From Stagonosporopsis chrysanthemi (lineage: Eukaryota; Ascomycota; Dothideomycetes; Pleosporales; Didymellaceae), in NCBI GenBank assembly GCA_022560025.1, contig JAFISE010000062.1, positions 62,001 to 126,000 of the forward strand: DNA of 64,000 bases. The letters run 5' to 3'. Each line of letters starts with the position of its first letter. Position 1 is the stretch's first letter. Positions 1 to 11,400 of the stretch are shown in pieces. Below the pieces are notes generated by a model, which made no database searches, had not been told where the DNA came from, and worked only from the letters and a program-made list of their open reading frames with translations. A program made the translations under genes and the position numbers.

Positions 1-29
1 AGCGTCAGCAGTAACCACTTACGGCCAAT

Positions 30-872
30 ATGGAGAAACGAACCCATGCCACTTCCCCCAACGATGACTACGAGAATACTGCCTTCCTGGACACATCCTA
101 TCTCAAAGACGCTGAGTCAACGCGGCGGCGAAACTATGTCTATCTCACACTATTCAACCTCTTCATATTCACACTATCAATGCTGAGTCTGATCTGCGCC
201 GTCATGAGCCAGAAGGACAGCTCAAGTCACTCGGCGGCCAAGCTCATGGACCAGTTCGACATCTTCTCGCCTGCAATGCATGAAGTCGAGTACTCGCACA
301 CCAAGTACTCGCTCGCCAAGCCGCTCAACTCAAGCAAATACGTCGGCACCACTGAAGAGGCGGAAAATGCGTGGATGGACATTGCGTACCGTACGTCTCG
401 CACACGACCATCGTCGAGGTGCCCAGCTAACACCACAACAGTACCCGACCAAATGATATCCAAAGCCGACTTCCCCAAGCTCCGGAAACCCTCCGACGCA
501 ATGCAAGTCACCGACCCCAACACGGGCGAAACCGGCTACCGTGTCGGCATCGAAGTCTTCCACCAACTGCACTGCCTCAATTTGCTGCGCATGAGCACGT
601 ATCCCGATCACTACAAGAGCATCTCTTGGAGCGATACCAACGACGCCCCGGAGAAGGTGCGTGCGCACTTGGACCACTGCATCGAGATCCTGCGCATCAA
701 TCTTATGTGTTTGTCGGATGTGAATGTGTTTACTTTCCATCCGACGGAGGAAGAGGGCAAGCAAGGGATGGGCGGCTATTGGCCGGACTATGAGAGTGAG
801 CATGTGTGTAGGAACTTCGATCATATCAAGGATTGGGCCAGGGCTAATGCTGTACCCAATGCTGATGTGTAG
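30..872 (+). CDS. UstYa-like (DUF3328) single-TM protein
   Basis: This belongs to the UstYa/DUF3328 family. Characterised members are membrane-anchored oxidases or cyclases in fungal peptide and related secondary-metabolite pathways. A cytosolic N-terminus is followed by one TM segment (about residues 36-59, YLTLFNLFIFTLSM core) and the two family signature motifs, HQLHC and HLDHC, which are thought to bind metal. A 51-nt intron (391-441, GTACGT...ACAACAG with GCTAAC branch point) is very likely. Removing it keeps the frame and gives a 263-aa protein; retaining it leaves an open 280-aa frame, so splicing could be regulated. The ATG at 30 is the first in frame and the window edge is only 29 nt upstream, so the promoter and any cluster partners lie outside. 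No biosynthetic core enzyme is visible downstream. Family assignment is firm; substrate is unknown. Confidence 0.88.
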   Translation: MEKRTHATSPNDDYENTAFLDTSYLKDAESTRRRNYVYLTLFNLFIFTLSMLSLICAVMSQKDSSSHSAAKLMDQFDIFSPAMHEVEYSHTKYSLAKPLNSSKYVGTTEEAENAWMDIAYRTSRTRPSSRCPANTTTVPDQMISKADFPKLRKPSDAMQVTDPNTGETGYRVGIEVFHQLHCLNLLRMSTYPDHYKSISWSDTNDAPEKVRAHLDHCIEILRINLMCLSDVNVFTFHPTEEEGKQGMGGYWPDYESEHVCRNFDHIKDWARANAVPNADV

Positions 873-1151
873 GGCTTCAAAGTTTACATAGAGTACGATA
901 TTAATACTGCTTACTTCAACAGAGATGTGTCGAATTATGATGGAAACTGATGTTCAACCAGGCGGTGAGGACGATTTCTCTTGGGGTACTGACGATGATT
1001 CCGTGGTACAACTGGTCAACAAGGGTCTTGCACACCATACCTATAAACGCCAGAAAGTATTTTGGAGACCCGTTCTCCTGCCATGTCTTGATTATTCCCT
1101 AGGTTCCTCTTCATATAAACATCTTCACAAAACGAAGCACCTAACATAACC

Positions 1152-1868
1152 ATGAGCGAACAGCCGTCCTTCAGACTTCTGGATCTGCCAAAGGAGCTCC
1201 GCCTAGTCATCTACGAACACCTTCCTCTCACCACAATCACCAGAACAATGACGCGTTGGCTCCCAGAACGCTATGTTCACGGTGTACGCGCGTACGCGCC
1301 TCGGGAATCAGGTGAAAAAATGCTGACACTTCACCACGCAACCCCTCCAATGGCACTGCTCGCCACCTGCAAACTGGTACGAAGCGAAGCCACCCCAATA
1401 CTCTCCCGGATGCTGGATAACCACCAACCAAGCATCACAATGCCGGTGCCCGAGACATATCCACTCATGCGCACATATCCGCTGGACTGCTTTACCGTTG
1501 TCCTCGCCATGCTGCGCGCCGTGCACCACGATGGCATTTTGCTTCCTGAACACGAGGCGCTGCAGTGTCATAGAAAGATTCGCCATTACTATCGCTTTGA
1601 CCCGTACATTGTCCCCTGGCAGGAGCCGTGGATGCTGCACTTCGCACGCAACTGTGTGCGGTACGCCATCACACATCAAGACCAGCCGTGTATGAACGTA
1701 TACTGGCCGGATCAGACTATATTCACGACGGGCCTGACAGGGTCGAGCGGTGACTACTGGAACGTGGGTTTCAAGATCAGGTGCGAGTTGAAGTACGGGA
1801 CTGTTGTACTTATGGACACCGTCGGTGGTGAGCTTGATTGGGCGTGGGAGGAAGGTAGCGCAGTATAA
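1152..1868 (+). CDS. F-box/2EXR-like protein, 238 aa
   Basis: An intronless ORF opens with the segment FRLLDLPKELRLVIYEHLP. This is the F-box/2EXR-type N-terminal motif found in very large lineage-expanded families of Dothideomycetes and Leotiomycetes. Further on, LLATCKLVRSEATPIL is the usual second conserved block of that family (L..C+..+.EA). No other domain, signal peptide or membrane segment is visible. Members are presumed protein-interaction or ubiquitin-ligase adaptor proteins, but almost none has a proven role. The start ATG has a good context (ACCATGAGC). The 279-nt gap from the UstYa-like gene holds no clear coding signal. Family recognition is good; function is unknown. Confidence 0.75.
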   Translation: MSEQPSFRLLDLPKELRLVIYEHLPLTTITRTMTRWLPERYVHGVRAYAPRESGEKMLTLHHATPPMALLATCKLVRSEATPILSRMLDNHQPSITMPVPETYPLMRTYPLDCFTVVLAMLRAVHHDGILLPEHEALQCHRKIRHYYRFDPYIVPWQEPWMLHFARNCVRYAITHQDQPCMNVYWPDQTIFTTGLTGSSGDYWNVGFKIRCELKYGTVVLMDTVGGELDWAWEEGSAV

Positions 1869-2524
1869 GGTGGGTCTGGTCGTCGGTCTGGAGTCGAGGT
1901 TCTCGTTAAATACCCTTCTTGTCCCCAAGTCTTCGTACAGCAGTGCCATTAACGAGGCCAGCATCAGAATTTGGGCCAGGGCTCTTACAATTACGCTCTC
2001 GTACGATGTGTTTGTAAAAACAAAAGAGACGTCATCAGAGTGTGATGCTCTTCCGCTCGCAATGCAGCTTCAACGGCTTTTGTGAGGATCTATATCATCT
2101 TTTGAGAAGATAGAAGTATTCTCGACCTTGCGACGAAGGACCAAGCTGCCGATCGACCTTCAGGTACGGAAGAACCCCGAACTTTTCATATACTGTATCG
2201 CCAACCTCTCTGAGGATGATTCCATGCAAGACGTCCTAACGACCAAAATACGACAACACTGACCACGTGCTACTGTACAGATCTTCAAGTTTGGGGACTG
2301 GTCGGCAGTCTACATAATGCGTCATGATGTGAGCGGCTGTCCAATCGCGAAGCTGGCTTCAGAAGCGAGAAGAGTGGCTTATTTTGTGGAGGTGGACAAT
2401 TGAAAGTACAGAGTCATAGTCGCGACGTCCTTGAATATCTCAGCTGTAAACATAGTGTGCACACATAGTCGGAGAGGCTTGAACCACAGTTACTCTTTCT
2501 CGCCACTAAGCACTGTTGCGACTA
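1869..2524. other. Intergenic region between F-box-like gene and VPS52
   Basis: This 656-nt stretch receives transcripts from both sides (convergent genes). ORFs here are short and overlap the 3' ends of the flanking genes in other frames. I see no RNA gene, repeat or conserved coding signal. Confidence 0.6.
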
Positions 2525-4607
2525 CTACTTATCATGAGCGTCCCGCAACTTCTCAAAGTGTGCTTTGGTGTCCTCCCCCAAGCGCCCCTCGACATCTGCC
2601 AATATCGTACAAACCAGACTGTAGTTGTTACACAAGAATCTTTCTTTCTTCCTTGCATCACTGACGGCCTTGCCGAATTTGTTAAGATACGCTTCATACT
2701 CGCTTCTCAGCCTGCCAACGGATACGCTCACTGGCTCATCGTCCCCAGCTTCTGATGAGAGCGCCAATATACCGTGTAACAGATTGGCAAATCGCTGTGT
2801 GAGTGGAGTCGGTGCCGTAGTGTTTGCGGTAGCCGAACTTCCGCCGAGCAGTGCTGCGCCAGTACTTGGACGGTTTGGCAGAGACGCGGTGAGTTTCTGC
2901 AGTGAGGTGCAGTGCATGTCAAGGATCTGCTGGAACCGTGGCCACAGAAGCATGTTGGTGGCATTGATATACCCGTCCAGTGATGGCACCTTCCTTCTTT
3001 GCAATTCAAATGCAAAGTGCTGATTCAATCGCACGCAAAGCAGTATTCCCAACGTGTCTGTTGTTGTTTCAACAAGTTGCTTTGTCAAAGTCTGGCTCAT
3101 CGCTATGGTGGGTTCGAATATTGCGGCGAAAGTGCGCGAAATTGCATGAAAGTTCTGTGATGGTGCAAAGTAGGTCGAGAGGAAGATATACTCGAATGAT
3201 GCATTGTCCACCAGCGCAAGGTTGAAACTTCGAAAGGGAACTTCCAGATAGTGACTTGACTTCTCTTCTTCTGAGACATGAGACGTAAGCGCGTTAGTGG
3301 AAGAGCTCTTCAAAGCGTCTCGACGCCGCCCAAGTGAAAACGCATCGTAGGCTGCAGGCACATTACGAGACTGACCAAGCAGCGTACCACCCCGCTTCGT
3401 GTTGGGATCCTCGCCGAGAACATCGTACCTATCCAATGCATGGATCTTGAGCTTCTCCAAGGCTGTGCGATATCTTGTGAAATGGTTCAGATAGTACCAG
3501 CGCATGGTAAAGATATACGCCTGGCTGATCTGCTGGGCTAGCTCTGGTTGATGTCTTGCAAGGAACGCGTACAGCTCCTTGTACTTCAGAAACGCTTGCT
3601 GTTGTATGATTTGTGCGTTGATGGAAGGCGAACGGATGGCTTTGATCTGGGCGACAATGTAGTCTCTTATGCGTTCGACAGCGCGGTTTGTGAGGTCGTC
3701 AAGGAGAGGTTTGATATCAGAGAGGGCTCCCATGTCCGGCTGTTCTTTGACTCTAGCGCTCACTATCTTGGAGCGTTTCTCGATCTCTCCCAAAGCGCGC
3801 ACGAAGCCGTCGTCAACCGGACCCTCCGCAATCTTGCGCACGACTGCTGGCGATATGCTTATGTCTTCGACCGCAGGGCCCAGCAGCTTCTCAACTGTCT
3901 TCCGGTTCTCAAGTTTCGTGTTCAGTGCTACGGAGCGGTTTTGCAGAGACTCTATCTCAGCCGAGACAGCCTCGAGATCCGCCTGGAAGTTGGTAAGGTA
4001 TGTTTCCACAGACTTTAACACCTCGTCACACGCTATGATAGACTTGTGCAGGTCTTCGAACTTGTCTTTCTCCTTGTCATCTGCAGACACCATGAGCGCA
4101 GGTCACGAGGACAGAAGACACAGACGTACATTCTTCAACTGATTGTGCGCTATATGTATGTACAGACGTGTCCCGGTGTTGATCAGAAATCGCAGTCTCA
4201 GCGAAGTCATGGAGGTTCAGCTCCCCAAATTCGATGTCCGCGTCCAGCTCGTCTGGTTTGTATGCTGCCTCACCATTGCCGTTCGTGGTAATCGTCCGCC
4301 TCGGCGGTCCGCCCATTATAGATGCCAGCACCTGTACTGGGTCAGGGACACTAGGTGGGACTCCACCAGTTGGGCGACGGCGAAGTGGTGCGCCATTTGG
4401 ACCACGCGCTGTCGAAGGTAGGCTCATGTTCGAAGCGCCTGGTGAGACGAGTGATAGCGATGACGTCCGAGGCTGTAGACCAGGTCTCATGGGCAGAGGG
4501 CCGGGGCCTGGATAGCCCCTTCGAGGACCTGGCGAGTACGAGTCGCGTCGCGGGGGAGGTGTGCCCGTGGGCGTCGAGTACTGCGAGAGCCTATCTAATC
4601 CCCACAT
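2525..4607 (-). CDS. VPS52: Vps52, GARP tethering complex subunit
   Basis: This is the Vps52 subunit of the GARP complex, which tethers endosome-derived vesicles at the trans-Golgi. Two exons: 4607-4130 and 4080-2525, joined across a 49-nt intron (GTACGT...TGTCTGCAG). The junction codon becomes TAT and the frame is kept, giving 677 aa, a normal fungal length. Exon 1 encodes a Pro/Gly/Arg-rich N-terminus followed by the conserved DPVQVLASIMG segment and the acidic stretch DIEFGELNLHDFAE. Exon 2 begins with a coiled-coil region and runs through the conserved core with FLKYKELYAFLARHQPELA and YYLNHFTRYRTALEKLKIHALDRYD. The start MWGLDRLSQYS matches the usual N-terminus of the family. It is convergent with the upstream F-box-like gene. 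Confident. Confidence 0.93.
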
Positions 4608-5956
4608 GATGATCTGATCTGCGACCGCTCAAGGGCGCATCGTGGTGAAGCATGCGCAGGAGCTGCCAACAAGTGATACGGTGGTCTGGGCCTGCGCTAA
4701 TCTCAAAACGGACACGTGTCTCCGAAAAGATGTATTCGCATGCTACGAACTACCTAAGAACTGATATAATTGATTGGCCTGTACCCGGGGAACTCTACAT
4801 CGATCAAGTCTACGATCTTCTACGCCATGTAATCTTTCCGTCTCTGCGTGCGCCCGAAACCGGTCCCACTTTGAAGTATTGTACCTCAAGTGTGAAGAGC
4901 ATCATTCATATGTGATCCGTTTTCAAGGGAACGAGCGGCGGTTGATGCTGTAAAGCGCAGCAATGCTCACGTTCTTTCCGTGATTGACTCGGTCCAAGAC
5001 GCAGCATAGGTTGATGATGGCATCACGCTCGATTTTCCGCGTTGCGAATGTCCGCCGCTACAACCTACAGATATTCTGCTCCAGTGAACAATGGGTAGCA
5101 GACGTTCGCATAGCCTGCTCGACCTGGATTGTCAAATTAGCCGCGAGTTGTGCCCCATGTAACCGAGCTTAGTCTCCCGGGCGAGGATCCTGTGCCTCGA
5201 TAACAAACTTGCATCCGTGGCCACGACGGTCTACTTTCGTTAGCAATTCTGGCTGGGGTCGTAATGCGTTGTCAGAAGTAGAGGTTGAACTCAATCTGCT
5301 TAGGGTCGTCGATGACTTGTCGAATACAAACGCATTGCGGTTTGTCGTGACCGCAGAGTACCAGTAACATGTGTAAGTAATGCATATTTCTTTCTTCTGA
5401 TGGGGTGCCAGTAGGCAACACCGAAGTTCTCCTCTCCAAATCTACTTCGCTTCGTCTCTTCTCACGGCGCCAGTCTTGATACGTTGCTCTTGCTCTCCCA
5501 ATTTCACTTCGCGGAGAACTCCCCGTCCAGCACTTTCCATCTTTCCATACAGGCTGAAGTCTTTATTTCCCTGTTCTGGTTTACCTCATGGCATTCAGTA
5601 CTTGAGGAGATTGCTGCCTTTTAGACCACAATAAGCATGTTAGACTAACAGAACTAGTGCTGAAACTGTCACAATTCGAGAATTCCCAACTGCGACAGCA
5701 TACTGGAAGACCTGCCATGCACTGCATGCATCCTGGGTCGAGTCGAGCGCGTCCGGGACCCAGCTTGGGCCAGCTTGGAAGATGACGCTAAGCGACAACG
5801 GCTTCGTTAGCTAAGCACAGCGCCCCCCTCAAACCGAATCAAAATCGACCAGCGCAAACCTCTTCTTCCATCCTTAAAGTCCACCCCACCACCCCAGACA
5901 CCCGACAAAACAACAGCTTCTCCCTCACCCGTCGCAAACTACTTTCATTCATCACC
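4608..5956. other. Intergenic region upstream of VPS52 and eIF5A
   Basis: 1.35 kb separates two divergently transcribed genes and should contain both promoters. The last 130 nt before the eIF5A start are C- and CT-rich, as is common for strongly expressed fungal genes. No convincing ORF with coding bias, tRNA or repeat was found. Confidence 0.6.
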
Positions 5957-6677
5957 ATGGCCGACGATGCGCAGGTACGTTCTCCAAGGCGCCTGCATGT
6001 GGTTTTACCCCACCTTTTCGGGTCGCTGCTGCACTCTATGCGCGGGCATAATGCCGCCCACAATGCGCTCTTCCAGCCCAACGCTGACTTCAATTTGTAG
6101 CATGAGCACACCTTTGAGAGCGCCGATGCCGGTGCCTCCACCACCTTCCCCATGCAGTGCTCTGCTCTGAGGAAGAACGGTTTCGTCGTCATCAAGAACC
6201 GCCCTTGCAAGATCGTCGAAATGACCACCTCCAAGACCGGCAAGCACGGTCACGCCAAGGTTCACTTGGTCGCCATCGACATCTTCACCTCCAAGAAGCT
6301 TGAAGAGCTCTGCCCCTCCACCCACAACATGAACGTCCCCAACGTTCGCCGCCAGGAGTATCTCCTCGTAAGTGCCACAGCATGCCCTTATGTGGGGTCG
6401 CCAAGACTTACACTGCATTACAGGTCGACGTCTCTGAGGACGGTTTCCTCTCTCTCATGTCCGACGACGGCTCTACCAAGGACGACGTCAAGCTTCCCGA
6501 GGGTGAGGTTGGTGACAAGATCAACAAGCTCTTTGTCGACGAGGGCAAGGACACCAGTATGTTGCACCGATTAGCGATCATTTCTGTGGATAAACTACTG
6601 ACTAGCATACAGGCGTCATCGTTCTCACTGCCATGGGTGAAGAGGCCGCTATTGACGCCAAGGAGGCTCCCAAATAA
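5957..6677 (+). CDS. eIF5A: Translation factor eIF5A
   Basis: This is eIF5A, the hypusine-containing elongation and termination factor that relieves ribosome stalling. Four exons, 5957-5974, 6101-6367, 6424-6556 and 6613-6677, give 160 aa, the expected length. Introns are 126, 56 and 56 nt, all GT-AG. The first exon codes for only six residues (MADDAQ). The hypusination loop is SKTGKHGHAK with the modified lysine at about residue 54. The C-terminal OB-fold follows (DVSEDGFLSLM...). The start ATG lies in a CACCATGGCC context. A possible poly(A) signal AATAAAA lies near 6950. The small first exon followed by the longest intron is typical of highly expressed fungal translation genes. Certain assignment. 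Confidence 0.97.
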
Positions 6678-7326
6678 ATGAGTGTTGAAAACATCGACTG
6701 TCAGCAGAGGGCAAGTCGCGGAGTCTCGACGGGCTCCGACCGGAAATCAGATTGTTTGAGGCTCTTCGTAGCCTTGAGCAAAGCTGCAGCTTCTGCGGTT
6801 ACTTTGGCATTCCTCAGTGCGATTTACCCGCGCTGATGGTTCCCAATACTTGTGGTTCTTCGGACGGATTTGGGGTCTTGCATTGCCACGTGTGGGAAAC
6901 TATTTACGAATCTGTTTCCCTTTCCTAGATATATCCCTTACGACAAACGAATAAAAAGGTGATGATGTTACGGCAAATACCTTGTTTTCAATTGGCGAAT
7001 CGGTGAATGTGTGGAATCTGATGTGCGCTAGTGGGCGAACTTCGACTTTGCGCAGTCTCGACCTTAACCAGTCTTGCATTGTGACAACCCATGGAAATCC
7101 TCCAAACTTGACTCATAATTGTTCACAGCCACATTATAAAGCGCGCTTTGGTGATTGTCAGTCTGAAACAGCGGAACTGCTGCCTGCACAAGCAGACCCT
7201 GCCCTTACCGCATCTGGTTGGCTTTCAGCGGGTCCTGCCTTCCAATCTTTACACCACAGCCTCAACATGGGAAAGTTTTGCTGCAGTCGAGCAGCATAAG
7301 CAAGAGTCACCGAACAGTTTTGCCTA
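6678..7326. other. Intergenic region between eIF5A and RRN7
   Basis: This holds the eIF5A 3' UTR (AATAAAA at about 6950) and the RRN7 promoter. The short ORF at 6982-7299 lacks any recognisable domain and I do not consider it a gene. Confidence 0.6.
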
Positions 7327-9069
7327 ATGGAGTCAAGGCTGGAAAAAGGGCTTGTTTGTGGCGTCGAAAATTGCCGATCGCGATGGTACGAAGAAGGCGA
7401 GGATGGCTATCGTTACTGCCAGAATGGTCATCAACAGTTCGTAAGTAGAATTCCGGCTGAGAGGACGAGCCTATGTTCATGATCAACAGGGTTTGGTACG
7501 CGCTGCAGACGACGACGATGATTTTACACTTGCGACCACAACCAGAACGCGCAAGAAGAAGGATGCCGATGATCAAGTCAAAATTGCCAGACGTGAGTGT
7601 CGAGGAGTATTACTTTGTTTTTGAATCTGTGCTGACGATGCCACTAAGATCTAAGCGGGCGGCAAGGCCTCGATTTGTACCTCAAATGTCTTCAACTCAT
7701 CCTGCGACATCAAGTATGGTACCTCGTGAAAGAGAAGGGTCTGCCTGAAGAGCTAGAGTTGATAACAATCGACTTGTGGGCCCTTCGTATTGCCCAGTTT
7801 GGTGACAGGATCGCCAGCGATAATCGTGCTGACTCACAGTCTCAATCCCAAGTTTTCAGCACCCTCGAGACCGACGATAGCGAGATTGATGATGCGAGAG
7901 GCCTGCTGAGGACGTCCAAGGGGCGAGAAAAGAGGCTTCGAGATGTGCCCAATCTCCTTGACTGTCTGGGACTATGCTATCTAGGCATACTGACGCTCAG
8001 GTTACCAATCACGCCAGGAGACATATATCACTGGGCCACAGAAGACAAGCTGGCATACAGAGGAGCCATCAGGCATGTACCTTTGCCGATGCGAGACCGT
8101 CTGCCAGCTTCATACCATGCCACTTTGAATCCTAACGCACTTCTGTCGTACAAGCGATTCTACGCAGCAGTCAGCGATCTTCAGGTCAGCTTCACCAACG
8201 ATCACAAGATAGTGTGGGCTCCGCTCAATCACCGTCTTCTTGTGTTTCGGTACATCAAGCAGCTAGCCTTGCCTCTCGAGACCTACGATATTACATTACG
8301 CCTCAGTAAGCTTCTTGGCTATAACTTTATCTTGCGTCAGGATCGTAAAGGAATGTTAGGAGTACGACACCTACCAGAGGCACAGCTTGCGGGATGTCTG
8401 GTCGTGTGCATCAAGTTGCTTTATCCTTTCGATGGTGAGAAGAGAAATCCACATTCAGCAGCCGAGCCTACAGCGACAGTGATGAATTGGATACATTGGC
8501 AAGAGCAAATGCGGTCGACAAAAGCGAAGCAGAGAGGCGACAATCATCGCTACACAATCGAGGCGCTGACTCGACTCGAGGAGAAAGATGTTTTCGACAT
8601 GCCGCCAGAGCGATTGGATCAATATCTCGACTTCTATGCCGGTGCATTCCTCGACGATGCGGATATCCAGCGTACGAAAGACACAGACGATTTTCGCAAC
8701 GCGATCTATGGCCTGTTTCCTATCGAAGGGAAAACAACAACAGCAGTGGACCAGGATCAGGATGTACCGCTACAAAATGAGGACCTAGCAATAGTCAGAG
8801 CTGTGCACGGCTCGATGCAAGCAAGATCCGTTATAGCAGACGATGAAGTCGGTGCTGGTGTGCTGCGTCCAGGCCAGGCATACCAACCTTATAAGAAGGA
8901 GGGCGATCTGCCAGAACATGCTAAGGTGTTTTACGAAGATGTTGCGAGGCTGGCAGGACTATCGATGGACATGCTGATGACGGCAGTCTTCTATACAGAG
9001 GCGAGGATCGAGAGATGGCGTAGGAAGCGGAAGGATATGGAGAGGCAGGCTGACAGCGAGAGCGCCTGA
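7327..9069 (+). CDS. RRN7: RRN7, RNA polymerase I core factor subunit (TAF1B-like)
   Basis: Rrn7 is the TFIIB-like subunit of the Pol I core factor that loads polymerase at rDNA promoters. Three exons, 7327-7440, 7490-7592 and 7649-9069, give 545 aa; introns are 49 and 56 nt. The N-terminus has the diagnostic zinc ribbon with CGVENC (C11, C16) and YCQNGH (C31, H35). After an acidic and basic linker, the B-reader/linker-like segment reads HLSGRQGLDLYLKCLQLIL across the second splice junction. The rest carries the two cyclin-like folds, including DCLGLCYLGILTLRLPITPGDIY split over helices. The initiator ATG at 7327 follows an in-frame stop and is the only one that includes the first Zn ligand. 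Identification rests on the Zn ribbon plus cyclin-fold order. Good confidence. Confidence 0.9.
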
Positions 9070-9710
9070 TTTTGGAAATGGCCTAGAACCGGCGACTGAG
9101 ACGTGTTTACTTCAACGTAAACGATCCTGAAAGATGAGATAGGAACTGCACAAATATGGAGCAAACAAAGCAATGTATGCACTGCATCAAAACTAATACG
9201 AACCCTTCATGCGATCCTGCCTATGCAAGTCTGTGATGTTGCAAGTGCGAAAATTTGTGGCAGAGCGAAAGCCGCACCCAACCTCTCACCGTCACAAGGC
9301 AACGTGTATTGGAGCGATATTACTGATTAAAGCACCATCACACGCACTCATGCATCGATGTTGCTGTTGATCTCATGGCTGGCTGGCCAAGGTTGGTGGG
9401 GTGAGGGTGGCAAAACCAGGCAGGCGCATTAGGCGAAAGCGGTAAGAGCCGCGCCAAGCTACTGCCGCCCACACTCTCGAAATTCATGCTCGTCAACCTC
9501 ATCGCTGTTTGTTACTAACCGACCAGTTTCACGACAGTCAAGGTACGCATCCGCATCGCTGAAGGCAGGCGCAGAACATTCGAGACGAGGCGCCATAGAT
9601 CCGACAAAGGTCGCAGCACGTTTGGAGGTAGCTGCGTACCTGCCGTTCTTGCGCCTTTTCGTTCATCCTGCGCCTGCACGTCTTTTCAACCTTTGCTAAC
9701 TCCCTCCGAG
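9070..9710. other. Promoter region of ubiquitin-eL40 gene
   Basis: 641 nt between RRN7 and the ubiquitin fusion. CT-rich tracts just upstream of 9711 resemble fungal ribosomal-protein gene leaders. A non-coding 5' intron is possible but not demonstrable. No ORF worth calling. Confidence 0.5.
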
Positions 9711-10327
9711 ATGCAGATTTTCGTCAAGACTTTGACGGGCAAGACCATCACCCTTGAGGTCGAGTCCTCGGACACCATCGGTACGCACACCCTTTGACAT
9801 GGCCACGCCACCGCACGACACGCACGCAAGCAACGAAGCAACGCCGGACCTGCTGGTGGCAGTGGTAGAAGGACAGGAGGGACAGGGCACTAACAACCCA
9901 CAGACAATGTCAAGTCCAAGATCCAGGACAAGGAGGGCATTCCCCCGGACCAGCAGCGCTTGATCTTCGCCGGCAAGCAGCTTGAGGACGGCCGCACCCT
10001 CTCCGACTACAACATCCAGAAGGAGTCGACTCTTCACCTGGTCCTCCGTCTGCGTGGTGGTATCATCGAGCCCTCCCTCAAGGCCCTTGCCTCCAAGTAC
10101 AACTGCGACAAGATGATCTGCCGCAAGTGCTACGCCCGCCTGCCCCCGAGGGCCGTCAACTGCGTACGTCCCCACCACCACCGTCATCATGTCGACCGTT
10201 TCCGTGCAACGCCGACGTGATGTTTTGATTCTCTCATATCCAGGACTTATCATGACTAACATCCCCGCAGCGCAAGAAGAAGTGCGGTCACACCAACCAG
10301 CTCCGCCCCAAGAAGAAGCTCAAGTAG
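9711..10327 (+). CDS. UBI1/RPL40: Ubiquitin-ribosomal protein eL40 fusion
   Basis: The product is one ubiquitin moiety (residues 1-76, MQIFVKTLTG start, ending LRLRGG) fused to the 52-aa ribosomal protein eL40 (IIEPSLKALASKYNCDK...). Cleavage after Gly76 yields free ubiquitin and the large-subunit protein. Three exons, 9711-9780, 9904-10163 and 10271-10327, with introns of 123 and 107 nt, give 128 aa, exactly the family length. The eL40 zinc-binding cysteines are seen as CRKCYARLPPRAVNC and CGH. An AATAAAAA sequence near 10409 is a plausible polyadenylation signal. Certain. Confidence 0.98.
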
Positions 10328-11400
10328 ATCATTCGCACAACGGCGTCTGGCGAGAACGGGGTCGATCGAGGTGGAACGAATGCGACGAATGCATGCGACG
10401 GACAGTCGAATAAAAACACTGTTCCTCCTGCACATGGAGTCTTTTCTGTGCTTATCACTCGGCTAAGGATGCATGATGATGGGATTGGGGCTTGTAGAGT
10501 GAATACGATTCTACTTTTCCTTCTTGCACAGAACTGTCCCTAGGATCTTGAGCAGAGAATATTAGGAAGCAATCACCACCATCTTCGCGGCCTTTGTGCA
10601 ATGCTGTCACGTGGGCTCACTCGCGTGCGTATGTCTCGCATTGTGTTGTCGCGTGTCATGACGTCAACCACGTCTTAGGGTCATTGCGACTTTGTGAGCA
10701 TGTGTTTTGTGGATCTGACAATCATGGTCGTTGTCAGTGTTTCGTTGAAGGGAAGCATTCCACTTCATTTGATCATGCATGCTCGACGTACAGAAATGAC
10801 TGATAACTCGCATTGTGAATACGGCCTCGAACGTACGCTAAACGCTACGCAACGACATGTACGAGCCCAAGAAATGCCCCCCGAATGACTTTTCCTCCGC
10901 ATCCTCCCTCGTAACTCATCCAAAGACATTGAAAACATGCAGACGGAGGTCGCACCCCAGGCCACGTCTTCTCTATCCCAACCGTAAGACGGAAACGCAA
11001 TCACGTCGAGAATCAGAGCAGCCCGCTCCGCGACCAAGAATACGAGGACACGCAGTAATTGAGAACAGCCTGTGGGATATTAGCAATAAGCGTTGTAGGA
11101 CCACAGGCTGTACGTACCCACAATGGGACTGTGACGATCCAACAGGAACGTGGGGCAATTAAGCAATTTGGTGGGTGGTGGTGATACATAAAACAGAACA
11201 GAAGGTGGGAAAGGGGGGGAAGGGGTGATCAAAAATCGAGATCGGACACCAAGTAGGGAAAATGGTATCGTGAACGCCTCGCTATGCAGTGAAGAAATCG
11301 GAACATCGTGTAGTTTGTGTAGGGGTAAGATATTGACGGAGGAGCAGTCGATCGTGAAGCTCGAGGCAAAAGCCGTTGCGAGGATGTATGTATCGTGGGC
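10328..11400. other. Intergenic region between convergent ubiquitin-eL40 and TOS4-like genes
   Basis: 1.07 kb containing the two 3' UTRs. Several short ORFs have no coding character. A G-rich tract is annotated separately at 11207-11225. Nothing else recognisable. Confidence 0.6.
11207..11225 (+). other. G-rich tract fitting a G-quadruplex pattern
   Basis: Runs of three, seven and four guanines separated by one to three adenines (GGGAAAGGGGGGGAAGGGG) satisfy the usual four-run pattern. It lies between the stop codons of two convergent genes, about 180 nt past the end of the TOS4-like CDS. Whether it folds or affects transcription ending is unknown. Confidence 0.4.

Noticed and set aside
330..824. 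164-codon minus-strand ORF
   Set aside because: Antisense to the UstYa-like gene; no motif and poor composition.
9754..9963. Short ORF over the first intron of ubiquitin-eL40
   Set aside because: It is intron sequence plus out-of-frame exon; the ubiquitin reading frame explains the region.
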